Under the pieces are notes generated by a model, which saw nothing but the letters and a program-made list of their open reading frames with translations, was not told the origin of the DNA and searched no databases. Source: Ramlibacter henchirensis (GTDB taxonomy: Bacteria; Pseudomonadota; Gammaproteobacteria; Burkholderiales; Burkholderiaceae_C). Taken from it: a DNA stretch of 64,000 nt. Below, piece after piece: positions 35,525-44,348 of this stretch (position 1 is its first letter; each line of letters opens with the position of its first letter). The translations under genes were made by a program, and so were the position numbers. Where the stretch lies: positions 806,001 to 870,000 of the forward strand of contig NZ_SMLM01000002.1 in the NCBI RefSeq assembly GCF_004682015.1. The letters run 5' to 3'.

Positions 35525-36271
35525 CTAGGTGAGGCAGTCGTCCGGGAACCGCATCACGATCAGTTCAGCTCCGCTGTCTCCAGCCTGCGCGTCCAAGTGT
35601 TCATCCGCTTGGTCCACGCTGAACACATCGCCGGCCTGGGCGCACTCCCCACGCCAGGACAAGCTGCCAGCCGCCACGTAATAGAAGCGAACCCCGCCGC
35701 AAGGCTCTTCCTCGCGATCGACGACATCGCCGGGCGGCAGGCGTAGCATCCAGGCCCCCAGGCCATCCGCGCCGTCCATGAAGCGCTGCACCGCACGGGC
35801 TCTTCGTCCCGCCCGCTCGTCCGGCATGCTGGAATGAACGGGGCCGCCGTACGCATGTCTCTTCTTCAAGCCTCGCCGCAACCGCTCACGCGCCTGGGGC
35901 AGGTACCAGGTATCACGGGTTCCGCGCGCACGCAGCGTGTAGTACTCCAGCCCGTGCTCGCCCGCCACCAATGGGCCATAGCCCGACTCGGGCGAAGCAT
36001 AGTGGAGCATGAGCGGTTCGAGCGCATGCTGTCCCAGCGTCCCACGGCCGCGGGACACGAGCTGGAACTGGTGTTCGGTGTGATAGTGGGTAGCCAGCGA
36101 CCAGCCCGGGTCCTGCTGGACGAGGTAGGCCTGCGGGCCCGCGTCACTGCCCCACGGAACACCGGGGACGGGGTGCGCGCCGAGGAGGGGCGTGACGGTC
36201 CCATGGAAGTTTTCGGATCGGCGCTCGCAACGCGCGCCAGCCGACGCCGCAAGGCTCGCAAAGGTGATCAT
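35525..36271 (-). CDS. Cupin-like protein of unknown function
   Basis: A 248-residue protein that reads like two cupin-type beta segments. The first has WSLATHYHTEHQFQLVSRGRGTL with clustered His, and the second is WMLRLPPGDVVDREEEPCGGVRFYYVAAGSLSWRGE-like followed by GDVFSVDQADEH. ATG at 36271 has GGAG upstream. It is divergent from tetR 2, and both share the gap with operator sites 10 and 11. It may be a metal-dependent dioxygenase, isomerase or sensor; I cannot assign a reaction. Confidence 0.75.
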   Translation of the reverse strand: MITFASLAASAGARCERRSENFHGTVTPLLGAHPVPGVPWGSDAGPQAYLVQQDPGWSLATHYHTEHQFQLVSRGRGTLGQHALEPLMLHYASPESGYGPLVAGEHGLEYYTLRARGTRDTWYLPQARERLRRGLKKRHAYGGPVHSSMPDERAGRRARAVQRFMDGADGLGAWMLRLPPGDVVDREEEPCGGVRFYYVAAGSLSWRGECAQAGDVFSVDQADEHLDAQAGDSGAELIVMRFPDDCLT

Positions 36272-36301
36272 CCTTCATCTCCAGTGATCCCCCTCATGAT
36301 A

Positions 36302-36319
36302 ACCTAGCAATCGCTTGGT
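36302..36319 (+). promoter_or_regulatory. Operator site 10 (cupin/tetR 2 promoter)
   Basis: ACCTAGCAATCGCTTGGT, a strong match with both arms intact. It lies between the divergent cupin-like gene and tetR 2. Confidence 0.7.
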
Positions 36320-36329
36320 TTCAAAACGA

Positions 36330-36347
36330 TGCGAGCGCTCGCTTGGT
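36330..36347 (+). promoter_or_regulatory. Operator site 11 (before tetR 2)
   Basis: TGCGAGCGCTCGCTTGGT, right arm intact and left arm weaker, 28 bases from site 10 and 29 bases before the tetR 2 start. It matches the position and core of site 5 before tetR 1. Confidence 0.6.
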
Positions 36348-36376
36348 CCGCGAGTCATCCGTTACACTCCCGCCTC

Positions 36377-37015
36377 ATGAAAGTAGACACGCTGGAGCCT
36401 GGGACGGCGCAGGAACCCCGCGAGATGACGCGGCGCGAGGAAATCATGCAGATCGCCGCCGACCTCTTCGTCGAGAAAGGGTACAAGGCGACGACCGTGC
36501 GCCTGATTGCCGAAGCGGCCAACGTGCAATCCGGCAGCCTTTACCATCATTTCGGTTCGAAGGACGACATCGTCGACGAGCTGCTCGGCAAGTACGTCCT
36601 GAACGCCCTGCTGCATTATGAAGAAGTCATTGCGACGACGGACGATCCGAAGGAGCGGCTGCAGAAGCTGATTGAATCCGCGATGGATGCAGTCCATTCG
36701 CACCGGGCTGCGTTGCTCTTGCTGCAGCAGGACGGGCGCTGGCTCGCCCAGCAGCCGCGATTCAACTACCTGAATGAGGTCGGGACGAAGATCGAGGCGC
36801 TCTGGCGCAACACCGTCAAGTCGGGGATCGACGCCGGTGTGTTCAACCCCGAGATCGACCCGATCGTGCCTTACTACATCGTTCGTGATGCCGTCTTGTC
36901 TGGCGCGAGGTGGTTCAACCCTGAGGGTAAATGGACCATCGCCCGCTGGACGCGGCAGTGCGTCATCCTCATCCTGTCCGGTTTGTGCATGCCCGGCAAG
37001 GTCGCCAGGGACTAA
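36377..37015 (+). CDS. TetR-family regulator, paralogue 2
   Basis: Regulator of 212 residues (MKVDTLEPG start), about 85 % identical by eye to the TetR at 21309-21947. The helix-turn-helix TTVRLIAEAANVQSGSLYHH differs from paralogue 1 at a single position, so both likely bind the same operator. Differences cluster at the N-terminus and in the effector domain (for example around residues 76-95 and 169-178), which could give different ligands. Two operator copies precede it, consistent with autoregulation. Confidence 0.93.
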   Translation: MKVDTLEPGTAQEPREMTRREEIMQIAADLFVEKGYKATTVRLIAEAANVQSGSLYHHFGSKDDIVDELLGKYVLNALLHYEEVIATTDDPKERLQKLIESAMDAVHSHRAALLLLQQDGRWLAQQPRFNYLNEVGTKIEALWRNTVKSGIDAGVFNPEIDPIVPYYIVRDAVLSGARWFNPEGKWTIARWTRQCVILILSGLCMPGKVARD

Positions 37016-37092
37016 GCTTCGCCACCTTCAGCGAAGTGGGGGAACACAGGATGGCCAGGCCATTCATTCGGCCCGGGTCACTCGCAGCATCT

Positions 37093-37887
37093 TCAGCTCT
37101 TTGCGACCTGCGAGATGACGTTTGCGACGCCTCTGCGGCGAAATTCGGCAAACTCGTCGGTGGTGTGTGAAAGCTGGTGAAGATCGAAATGGGCAGACAA
37201 GGCGGCCTTCAGTCCCTGGATTTCCATCGTGCGATTCAGCGACCGCTTGGTCAGCCGCGTCGCGAAAGGCGCATTCTTCGCGATCTTGTGGGCGAGCGCC
37301 ATCGTTGCTTCGTCGAGTTCTTGCTTGGGAACCATGCGATTGATCATGCCGATCTGCAGCGCCTCCGCAGCTCCCAAGCGCTCGCCGGTGAACAGCAGCT
37401 CCTTCGCTTTCCGCATCCCCAGCACCCACGGGTGGATGAGGACCTCCAGTGACGCAGCCGACAGTGAAGCCAGGGTGGGATCCGAAAAGTACGCGTCCTC
37501 TGAGGCCACGATCAGGTCGCACATGTTGGCGACCGCGAAGCCGGCGGCAATGCAGCCGCCCTGCACCTGGCAGATCGTCGGTTTCGGGAAGTCCAGGATC
37601 TTCAGACAATACCCGACATAGCGGCGCTCTTCGTACTGCCAATGGCCCTCGGTGTTGAGCATTCCTTTTTCTTCGCGCGTCTCCTTCAGGTCATGACCGG
37701 CGCAGAAGTGCTCGCCGCGGCCGGCCAGCACCACCACGCGCACCGTGGCATCCTCGCCCAGGGACGCGAAGGCGGCGTCCAGCTCGTCCAGCATCTGGGT
37801 GTTCTGGGCATTGCGGGCGCCGGGCCGATTCATGAAAATCCGCGCAACCGCGTCATGGCGTTCGATCTCGATCGTCTGGTACGTCAT
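37093..37887 (-). CDS. Crotonase-family protein lacking both hydratase Glu residues
   Basis: Enoyl-CoA hydratase/isomerase-fold protein of 264 residues. The oxyanion segment GEHFCAGHDLKE is intact, as is GFAVANMCDLIVAS. By manual alignment the two catalytic Glu positions are Ala (GFAVA) and Thr (SDPTLA), and the loop after it (SLSAASLEVLIHPW) is unusual. This suggests a hydrolase, isomerase, decarboxylase or lyase of the crotonase fold rather than a hydratase. It ends the five-gene operon Bug-CaiB-SDR-ligase-crotonase. Confidence 0.88.
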   Translation of the reverse strand: MTYQTIEIERHDAVARIFMNRPGARNAQNTQMLDELDAAFASLGEDATVRVVVLAGRGEHFCAGHDLKETREEKGMLNTEGHWQYEERRYVGYCLKILDFPKPTICQVQGGCIAAGFAVANMCDLIVASEDAYFSDPTLASLSAASLEVLIHPWVLGMRKAKELLFTGERLGAAEALQIGMINRMVPKQELDEATMALAHKIAKNAPFATRLTKRSLNRTMEIQGLKAALSAHFDLHQLSHTTDEFAEFRRRGVANVISQVAKS

Positions 37888-37890
37888 CTT

Positions 37891-40023
37891 TCAATCTCCA
37901 GGATGGGGGGTGGCAGCCGCTTCGGGCGGCAGGATCAGGGCATCGAGCGCGGCGACTCCGCCGGTGCCCGCTTTGAGCTGCAATGGATTGACTTCCATTT
38001 CCTGGACGGCGGATCCCAACTGCATTGCAGCGCGCGACATGCCGGCGATGGCGATGCAAGCGGCGTCCACGTCTGCTTTTTCCTTGCCGCGAAAGCCGTC
38101 GAGCAGAACGAACGACTTGAGTTCGTGCAACATCTCCCGCGCGATTTCAGCGTCGATCGGCAGCACGCGGTGGCTCACGTCTTTGTAGATCTCGGTCAGG
38201 ACTCCCCCCAAGCCTACCGTCAGCGTGGCACCGAAGACAGGATCACGGGTCGTTCCCACGATCAGCTCCGCGATTCCCTTTGACATCTTCTGAACCAGCA
38301 CACCTTGCAGACGCGCGCGAGGAGCCTGTTTTCGCGCACGTTCAGTGACCTCGCGGTAGGAATTTCGAACCGCGCTTTCATCGGCCAGGTTGAGGGCGAC
38401 GCCGCCGATTTCGGTCTTGTGCGGAATGTCTGGCGAGAGGACTTTCAAGACGACGGGATAGCCGAGCGTCTCCGCGGCCGCAACAGCGGCTGTTTCGTCG
38501 GCAGCCGCTTTCTCGGGAACCGGGGTGACGCCAAAGCCCGCCAACAGCTGCTTGGCCTGCAGTTCGTTCAGATCGGCGACCTGCGCCTTCGACTCGAGGG
38601 CAGGTTCGGCTGCCTCCTCCCCGCACAGCAGGTCCCAGCGCTTGACGGACTCGCGACGGGCGAGCCAGTGACAGTAGGGGATCAGTGCCCGTGCAGCGCG
38701 GCTGATGTCCGAGAACACGGGGATGCCAGCGACAGCAAGCCTCTGGTGACAAGTGGCGCCACCCGTGTCGATGACGACGAACAGTCTGTTGTGAGCGCGG
38801 CTCACCTCGACCAGCGTGTCCGCCATGCGATCCAGGACCGTGCTCGGGGCATAAATCACGACCGTGTCCACGGCTTCGGTGGTCGCCATCTGGGACAACA
38901 CGGTCTGGGCGGAACTGATGTCCGCCACGATGTTGCCCGTGACATCGACCGGGTTGGTGACCATTCCATAGTCGGATACCGCTGTGCGCAGCGCGCGCTG
39001 AACAGTTTCCGGCAGGGTCGGCACCTCCAGTCCGCCGCCAATCAGCTTGTCGGCCAGGATCGCCCCGACCGCCCCCGACACGGTCACGATGCCCACTCGG
39101 GGACCCCCAGCGCGTTGGCGAAACTGGGTGAGCCACGCCAGGTCGGCCATCTGCTGGAAGTCGTCTGCGGCCATGACGTTGAGCTGGCGGAATGCTGCGC
39201 GATACAGCGCCTGATTGCCGGCGAGGGCCGAGGTGTGGGATCGGACGGCCTCGGATCCCTTCTCCGAATCGCCAGCCTTCAGCAGGATCAAGGGCTTGTC
39301 GCGGCGCGCGAAATCACGTGCGACCTTGATGAATCTCCTGCCATCGCGAAGCTGCTCCAGGTAGCCGACAACGCACTCGGTGTCCTCGTCCTGCGCCAGG
39401 AACTCCAGATACTCGCTGAATTCCAGGTCAGCCTCGTTGCCCGTGTTGATGAAGTGACTGACAGGCACGCCAAGCTCCCGCAGCAACGGGAAGACGGTGG
39501 CGCACACGTTTCCACTCTGGGTGAGTAGCGTGACTCTTCCACGCTCCGTCTGGGGAGGCGAACTCTTGAATGTCTTGATGGCGAAACTCGTGTGCGCATT
39601 CAGGTTCAGGTTGGCGAAGCCCGCGCAGTTCGGTCCGGCTACGACCATCGCGCTCTTTGCGGTGAACTCCTCCAGCCTGTCCTGGAGCGCTGCGCCGGTA
39701 ACCCCGGCTTCCGCGAAGCCGGAGGCATAGACGATCGCAGCGCGCACGCCCTTGCGCTCGCAGCGTTCGAGCATGGAAGTGACTTCCGCGGCCGGTATGG
39801 CAAGGACCACTACGTCCGGCGACTCCGGAAGGGACTCGATGTCCGGATAGCAGCGGTACCCGAACGCCTCTTCATACTTCGGGTTGACCGGATAGACATT
39901 GCCACCGAAACGAAAATGCGCAAGGAGATCGAGCGGCATGCCGCCCATCCGGCTCGACTTGTCACTTGCACCAATGACAGCGATGGATCTGGGATTGAGG
40001 AGTGGGTCGAGCTGATGTGCCAC
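37891..40023 (-). CDS. ADP-forming acyl-CoA synthetase (acyl-CoA synthetase NDP-forming)
   Basis: Single-chain NDP-forming CoA ligase of 710 residues. GTG at 40023 follows AAAGGAAA; an ATG at 40041 is the alternative. The order is: CoA-binding domain (NPRSIAVIGAS), succinyl-CoA-synthetase-like domain (GPNCAGFANL, TQSGNVCATVF, with His candidates further on), ligase/CoA domain (TVSGAVGAILAD), and an ATP-grasp domain (YPVVLKVLSPDIPHKTEIGG) near residues 520-700. It makes or uses acyl-CoA with ATP/ADP without pyrophosphate release. It starts 102 bases after the SDR stop and is followed within 3 bases by the crotonase. Confidence 0.93.
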   Translation of the reverse strand: MAHQLDPLLNPRSIAVIGASDKSSRMGGMPLDLLAHFRFGGNVYPVNPKYEEAFGYRCYPDIESLPESPDVVVLAIPAAEVTSMLERCERKGVRAAIVYASGFAEAGVTGAALQDRLEEFTAKSAMVVAGPNCAGFANLNLNAHTSFAIKTFKSSPPQTERGRVTLLTQSGNVCATVFPLLRELGVPVSHFINTGNEADLEFSEYLEFLAQDEDTECVVGYLEQLRDGRRFIKVARDFARRDKPLILLKAGDSEKGSEAVRSHTSALAGNQALYRAAFRQLNVMAADDFQQMADLAWLTQFRQRAGGPRVGIVTVSGAVGAILADKLIGGGLEVPTLPETVQRALRTAVSDYGMVTNPVDVTGNIVADISSAQTVLSQMATTEAVDTVVIYAPSTVLDRMADTLVEVSRAHNRLFVVIDTGGATCHQRLAVAGIPVFSDISRAARALIPYCHWLARRESVKRWDLLCGEEAAEPALESKAQVADLNELQAKQLLAGFGVTPVPEKAAADETAAVAAAETLGYPVVLKVLSPDIPHKTEIGGVALNLADESAVRNSYREVTERARKQAPRARLQGVLVQKMSKGIAELIVGTTRDPVFGATLTVGLGGVLTEIYKDVSHRVLPIDAEIAREMLHELKSFVLLDGFRGKEKADVDAACIAIAGMSRAAMQLGSAVQEMEVNPLQLKAGTGGVAALDALILPPEAAATPHPGD

Positions 40024-40124
40024 GGGGATTTCCTTTGTCATTCGCCGCGGGGGGGCGAAACTTGTCTGGAACGCACTGCCCCGAGGCGTTGTGGCAGAGT
40101 CGCTTGTCTCGCGGTGTGAGCGGC

Positions 40125-40874
40125 TCACTCGGACGCGTACAGGTAGCCGCCGTCTACCGGGATGGTGATGCCCGTGACGTAGGACGACATGTCAGAGGCG
40201 AGGAAGACAGCGGGGCCGGCAATCTCATTGGTCTCACCCACACGGCCGAGCGGCACACGCTCGAGGTATTTCGCGTTGCCCTCGCCGGTGATCGTCATCA
40301 GGCCGCTCTTGATGCGCCCCGGCGCGAGGCCGTTCGCCCGGCCACCGGTGGGACCGAGAATGTTGGCGAAGTACTGAACGAGAGACCGGACCCCCGCCTT
40401 GGCGGCGCCATATGCGGCACTCGCCCTGGGCGTCTTGAATGCGGCAATCGACGAAAGGAAGATGACGCTTGCCCCGGGATGCCTGAGCGCAGGCAGAACG
40501 GACACCGTGACGTCCCACTGCCCCGTGAGATTGATGTTGATGGTCTCGTCCCAGCGCTCCGCCTGGTCGGGGTCCTCCGGCCGGATCCGCGGTGAGATTC
40601 CGGCGTTGTTCACCAGAACGTCGAGCGTGCCGTACTTCTCGACCACCCGCGCACCGAAGGCCATGACGGCCGCGCGGTCACCGATGTCCAGAGCCTCGAA
40701 GGCCGCTGACCCACCAGCAGCCAGGATATTCCGGGCAGCCCTTTCAGCCGCATCGCCGTACCGGTCCACTACCAGCACATGAGCTCCTTCCGCCGCCAGG
40801 GCGATGGCAATGGCAGAACCCAGCCCGCCGCCGCCTCCGGTCACCACCGCGGTCTTGCCCGACAGTCGAGTCAT
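40125..40874 (-). CDS. SDR-family oxidoreductase
   Basis: Short-chain dehydrogenase of 249 residues. ATG at 40874 overlaps the CaiB stop (ATGA). It has TGGGGGLGSAIAIAL near 12-26, NNAGISP, and the catalytic YGAAK near 155. The segment VTGITIPVDGGYLYASE closes the protein. It is coupled to the CaiB gene upstream, so it probably acts on the acyl-CoA that CaiB forms. NAD or NADP preference is not obvious, though VVDR after the second strand suggests NAD. Confidence 0.92.
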   Translation of the reverse strand: MTRLSGKTAVVTGGGGGLGSAIAIALAAEGAHVLVVDRYGDAAERAARNILAAGGSAAFEALDIGDRAAVMAFGARVVEKYGTLDVLVNNAGISPRIRPEDPDQAERWDETININLTGQWDVTVSVLPALRHPGASVIFLSSIAAFKTPRASAAYGAAKAGVRSLVQYFANILGPTGGRANGLAPGRIKSGLMTITGEGNAKYLERVPLGRVGETNEIAGPAVFLASDMSSYVTGITIPVDGGYLYASE

Positions 40875-42070
40875 TGACGTGCTCCTTTGCTGCAGCCGGC
40901 CTCGATATCGCGCAGCACTTCCGCGGTGTGCTCGCCCAGGCCGGGCGCGTGACGCCGGATCGACCCGGGCGTGCGGGACATGCGCACCGGGATGCCCGGC
41001 ATGCGCAGCCGTCCTTCGGTAGGATGCTCGACGCTGTGCCAGAAACCGATCGCGTTGAGGTGAGGATCGGCAATCAACTCGTCCAGGGAGTTCACCGGCG
41101 CGAACGGGATGTCGGCCTCGGAGAGCAGACGAATCCACTCCGCAGTCGTTTTCCCCGCCAGCGTATCCTCCACCAGACGGTACAGGTCGCTGTAGTGAAG
41201 GCTGCGCTGCGTCTGCGTCGAAAAGCGCTCGTCTTCGAAGAATTCGGGGCTCCCCGCGAGCTCGAAGAAGGCCTTCCAGTGCGCCTCGTTGTAAGGCACT
41301 ACGCCCATGAAGCCGTCCAATGTGCGAAATGGCCTCCGGTAGGGGTCGAGGAGGCGCGGATAGCCGGCCGGGCCTTGCGGTGGATCGAAGGTCATGCCGG
41401 CGAGGTGCTCAGGAACTACGAACGACACGAGGCACTCGAACATCGGCACCTCGATCGCCTGGCCCCGCCCGCTGCGTTCGCGTGCGTAGAGCGCCATCCC
41501 AATCGCGTTCACGACGTGCAGCGAGCAGACCTTGTCGGCCACGATCGTTTTCACATAGTGCGGGGCGTCCTGCCCCAACCCCTGGAGCCACGCCATCCCC
41601 GAGGCCGCCTGGATCACGTCGTCCACCGCGGGCCGTCCGGCATAGGGCCCTTCCTCGGAGAAGCCATAGCAGCCGCAATGGATCAGGCGAGGATGGGAAG
41701 CTTCGAGGGTGGCGTAGTCCAGGCCCAATCGCGCGAGCGACGCCGGTCTCGCGTTCGACACGAAAACGTCGGCGTCGGAGAGCAGACGCAACATCGCGCG
41801 GCGGCCGGCCTCGGCCCTGAGATCCAGCACGACGCTTCGCTTGTTCCGATTGAAGTTCAGGTGCGTATGGCTCATCGCCTCGTGGCGCTGCGGGGCGACG
41901 TGGCGGAAGATGTCCCCCGCGGCCGACTCGACCTTGATCACGTCGGCGCCCGCATCACCGAGGATCTGCGTCGCCAGCGGCCCCATGCCGATGGTCGACA
42001 TGTCGATCACGCGCACGCCCGCCAGTGCTCCGCCCGATTGCGACTGCGAAGTCCTGTGTCCGTCACTCAT
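40871..42070 (-). CDS. CaiB/BaiF-family CoA transferase
   Basis: Class III CoA transferase of 399 residues. ATG at 42070 overlaps the end of the upstream Bug gene. It has VRVIDMSTIGMGPLATQILGDAG, NRNKRSVVLDLR, YGFSEEGPYAGRPAVDDVIQ and a candidate catalytic Asp in TIVADKVCS. The closing part has ADIPFAPVNSLDEL. It is distinct from the duplicated CaiB pair. Translational overlap with a Bug gene on one side and an SDR on the other links uptake directly to CoA activation. Confidence 0.93.
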   Translation of the reverse strand: MSDGHRTSQSQSGGALAGVRVIDMSTIGMGPLATQILGDAGADVIKVESAAGDIFRHVAPQRHEAMSHTHLNFNRNKRSVVLDLRAEAGRRAMLRLLSDADVFVSNARPASLARLGLDYATLEASHPRLIHCGCYGFSEEGPYAGRPAVDDVIQAASGMAWLQGLGQDAPHYVKTIVADKVCSLHVVNAIGMALYARERSGRGQAIEVPMFECLVSFVVPEHLAGMTFDPPQGPAGYPRLLDPYRRPFRTLDGFMGVVPYNEAHWKAFFELAGSPEFFEDERFSTQTQRSLHYSDLYRLVEDTLAGKTTAEWIRLLSEADIPFAPVNSLDELIADPHLNAIGFWHSVEHPTEGRLRMPGIPVRMSRTPGSIRRHAPGLGEHTAEVLRDIEAGCSKGARQ

Positions 42071-43037
42071 CGCGGATACGCTGCATGACGCCGGAGCGCG
42101 CGACGAAATCCCTGTTGGCGGCGGCATCCTTCTCGATGACTCCCGCGTACGCATCCGCGCCCAACACATGATTCTGGGCGCCACGCTGGTTGGCGAATTC
42201 CACCATCGCGGGGTCACGCGCTGCCTTGACAGCGACCGCCTCCAGCGCCCGCACCACCGGCTCAGGAGTGCCGCTGTGCACACCGACGCCAATGAGGACT
42301 TGCATCGAGAAGCCCGGGTACCCGCTTTCCGCGACGGTCGGAACTGCCGGCAGGACCGGACTGCGTTCGGTCCCGAGGATGGCGAGGGGCTTGATGCGGC
42401 CGGACTCGATGAGCGGTACCGCCGCGCCAGCTTCATAAATCGTGGCCTCCAGCCTGCCACCCAGCAGGTCGTTCAGCGTGTTGGTAGGAGTTCCCTTGTA
42501 CGGAATGTCCCGGAAGCGTGTCCTCGATGCTTCCTCCAGGCGCGCCAGGGTGATCCGGTAGAACAGCGCATAGGTGCCGAACGGCAACTCTCCCGGCTTC
42601 TGCCTCGCGGCATTCAGCAGGTCCTCGAGGTTGCGGTAGGGGGCGTCCGCGCGCGTGACGATGATCGCGGTCGAACGGGTGAGATTCACCAGCGGCCGCA
42701 CGGACTTCGGATCGTAGTTTCCCGGCTTCACCAGAGGAAGGAGGTTCAACATCGAGTCGGACACTGCGATCAATGTCTGACCATCCGCACCAGCGCGCGC
42801 GAGTTCGCGGAAGGAGATTCCACCATCCGCGCCAGGCTTGTTGTCGACAATCACGGGGGCCTGCAGCTCTGCGCTGAGCACTTTCGCGTACGCCCGGTAC
42901 AACGCATCCGTGCCGGAGCCAGGGGACATCGACAGGATGAGTCGATAGGTGCGGTTGCTGCTCCCTTGACTGGCTGCCGACCCGATGTATGGAGCGAGAG
43001 CAGCTGCGGCCAGAGCGCGTAGGAAGTGTCGTCTCAA
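42063..43037 (-). CDS. Bug-family tripartite tricarboxylate transport binding protein
   Basis: Solute receptor of 324 residues starting at TTG 43037, after AGGAGACAAAG. The signal peptide is MRRHFLRALAAAALAPYIG. It has RTYRLILSMSPGSGTDALYR, VDNKPGADGGISF, IPYKGTPTNTLNDLLGG and VPTVAESGYPGFS. It is the close paralogue of 24850-25821 and shares its TTG start, leader and upstream operator. It heads the operon Bug-CaiB-SDR-ligase-crotonase and overlaps the CaiB start by 8 bases. Confidence 0.94.
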   Translation of the reverse strand: MRRHFLRALAAAALAPYIGSAASQGSSNRTYRLILSMSPGSGTDALYRAYAKVLSAELQAPVIVDNKPGADGGISFRELARAGADGQTLIAVSDSMLNLLPLVKPGNYDPKSVRPLVNLTRSTAIIVTRADAPYRNLEDLLNAARQKPGELPFGTYALFYRITLARLEEASRTRFRDIPYKGTPTNTLNDLLGGRLEATIYEAGAAVPLIESGRIKPLAILGTERSPVLPAVPTVAESGYPGFSMQVLIGVGVHSGTPEPVVRALEAVAVKAARDPAMVEFANQRGAQNHVLGADAYAGVIEKDAAANRDFVARSGVMQRIRDE

Positions 43038-43083
43038 CTTTGTCTCCTGGTGGTTGCCGCACGCCGGCGGCGGTGCTTTCCAA

Positions 43084-43101
43084 ACCTAGCGATTGCTTGG
43101 T
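43084..43101 (+). promoter_or_regulatory. Operator site 12 (before the Bug-CaiB operon)
   Basis: ACCTAGCGATTGCTTGGT, both arms intact, 47 bases upstream of the Bug TTG start. Differs from site 6 by one base. Confidence 0.7.
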
Positions 43102-43211
43102 ATTCTAGGGGGTTTCTGGCGGATTGCAAGCGGGAAGAAATGCGGGGCCTCACTGCGGAGGTAAGGAGCGCGCCGACCGATGACCCTGGCTCTTTGTCCG
43201 TGAGCGTGGAG

Positions 43212-44330
43212 TCAATAACCAGTCAAGATCGCCACCCGGTCCAGCTGGCTGAAGGCGTCGCCAAACAGCGCCTGCAGCACCCGAGCGCGCTTCAGGAAGA
43301 GGCCGATGTCGAGTTCGTCGGTCACGCCGATACCGCCGTGCATCTGTACCCCCTCGGCCACGGCACGTTCAGCTGTAAGCGCAGCGCGCGCCTTGGCCTG
43401 CGCCACATGAAGCGCGGCTTCGGGTGCACCCGCATCCACGTCCGCCAATGCTTGCCGCAGGATCGCGCGAGTCAGCTCCAGATCGCACCAGAGCTCCGCG
43501 GCACGATGCTGCAGCGCCTGGAACTCCCCGATGAATCGACCGAATTGGCGGCGCTCCTTCAAGTAGGCAACGGTGCGGGTGAACACCTCGTCGGCGATAC
43601 CGAGCAGTTCAGCGGCCACCACTACGCGTCCCACGTCAAGCACGCGATCGAGGAGAGCCGCGCCGCCGGCGACGGTGCCCACCAAGGCATCCGCGCCGAG
43701 TCGCACGTTCTCGAACTGGACGCGAGCGGCGTTGTGCGAATCGACCATCACGGTGCGCTCCACGGTGACACCGTCGGAATCGCGCGGCACCAAGAGCCAG
43801 GCGATGCCACCCTCGCATCGCGCAGCAACGAGCAGCGCGTCGGCCACATGTCCGTCCACCACGGCCTGCTTGCGCCCGTCGACGCGCCAACCATCGCCAT
43901 CACGCTTCGCGATCGCGCGCAGTCGATCGGGCCGATGGATTGCGTGCTCGTCAACCGCCACCGCCACCACCGTTTCGGCCGCCGCAATCCGCGGCAGCCA
44001 GCACGCTTGCTGCGCCTGGCTGCCGGCTTCGCGCAGCAGCCAAGCCGCCAATACGGCAGTGGAGAAGAAGGGCGTCGGCCTGAGCGTGCGGCCCAACTCC
44101 TCGGCGATGAGACCGGCCTCCGTCACGCCAAGGCCGATGCCACCATGCGCCTCCGGCACCAGCGTCGCGCTATAGCCTTGATCGGCAAAGGCCTGCCACA
44201 ACGCGGGTGCATATCCGCGCGGGTCCTCCGCATCTCGCAACTGGCGCACGTGGCTCGCCGGTGCCTGCCCCTCCAGGAACCCGCGCGCGCTGTCGCGCAG
44301 CATGCGGCGTTCGTCGCTCAGGATCCACAT
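43212..44330 (-). CDS. Acyl-CoA dehydrogenase, small partner subunit
   Basis: Acyl-CoA dehydrogenase-family protein of 372 residues. It has GYSATLVPEAHGGIGLG in the N-terminal domain, RRQFGRFIGEFQALQHRAAELW and VQMHGGIGVTDELDIGLFLKRA in the C-terminal domain. The middle domain lacks SEPGxGSD. It follows the large subunit gene by 18 bases, the third such pair in the window. I infer a heteromeric dehydrogenase. Confidence 0.92.
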   Translation of the reverse strand: MWILSDERRMLRDSARGFLEGQAPASHVRQLRDAEDPRGYAPALWQAFADQGYSATLVPEAHGGIGLGVTEAGLIAEELGRTLRPTPFFSTAVLAAWLLREAGSQAQQACWLPRIAAAETVVAVAVDEHAIHRPDRLRAIAKRDGDGWRVDGRKQAVVDGHVADALLVAARCEGGIAWLLVPRDSDGVTVERTVMVDSHNAARVQFENVRLGADALVGTVAGGAALLDRVLDVGRVVVAAELLGIADEVFTRTVAYLKERRQFGRFIGEFQALQHRAAELWCDLELTRAILRQALADVDAGAPEAALHVAQAKARAALTAERAVAEGVQMHGGIGVTDELDIGLFLKRARVLQALFGDAFSQLDRVAILTGY

Positions 44331-44348
44331 CGTTCGCTCTCCCGATTC

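Noticed and set aside
38305..39528. 407-residue plus-strand open frame
   Set aside because: Antisense to the ADP-forming CoA ligase and without family motifs.
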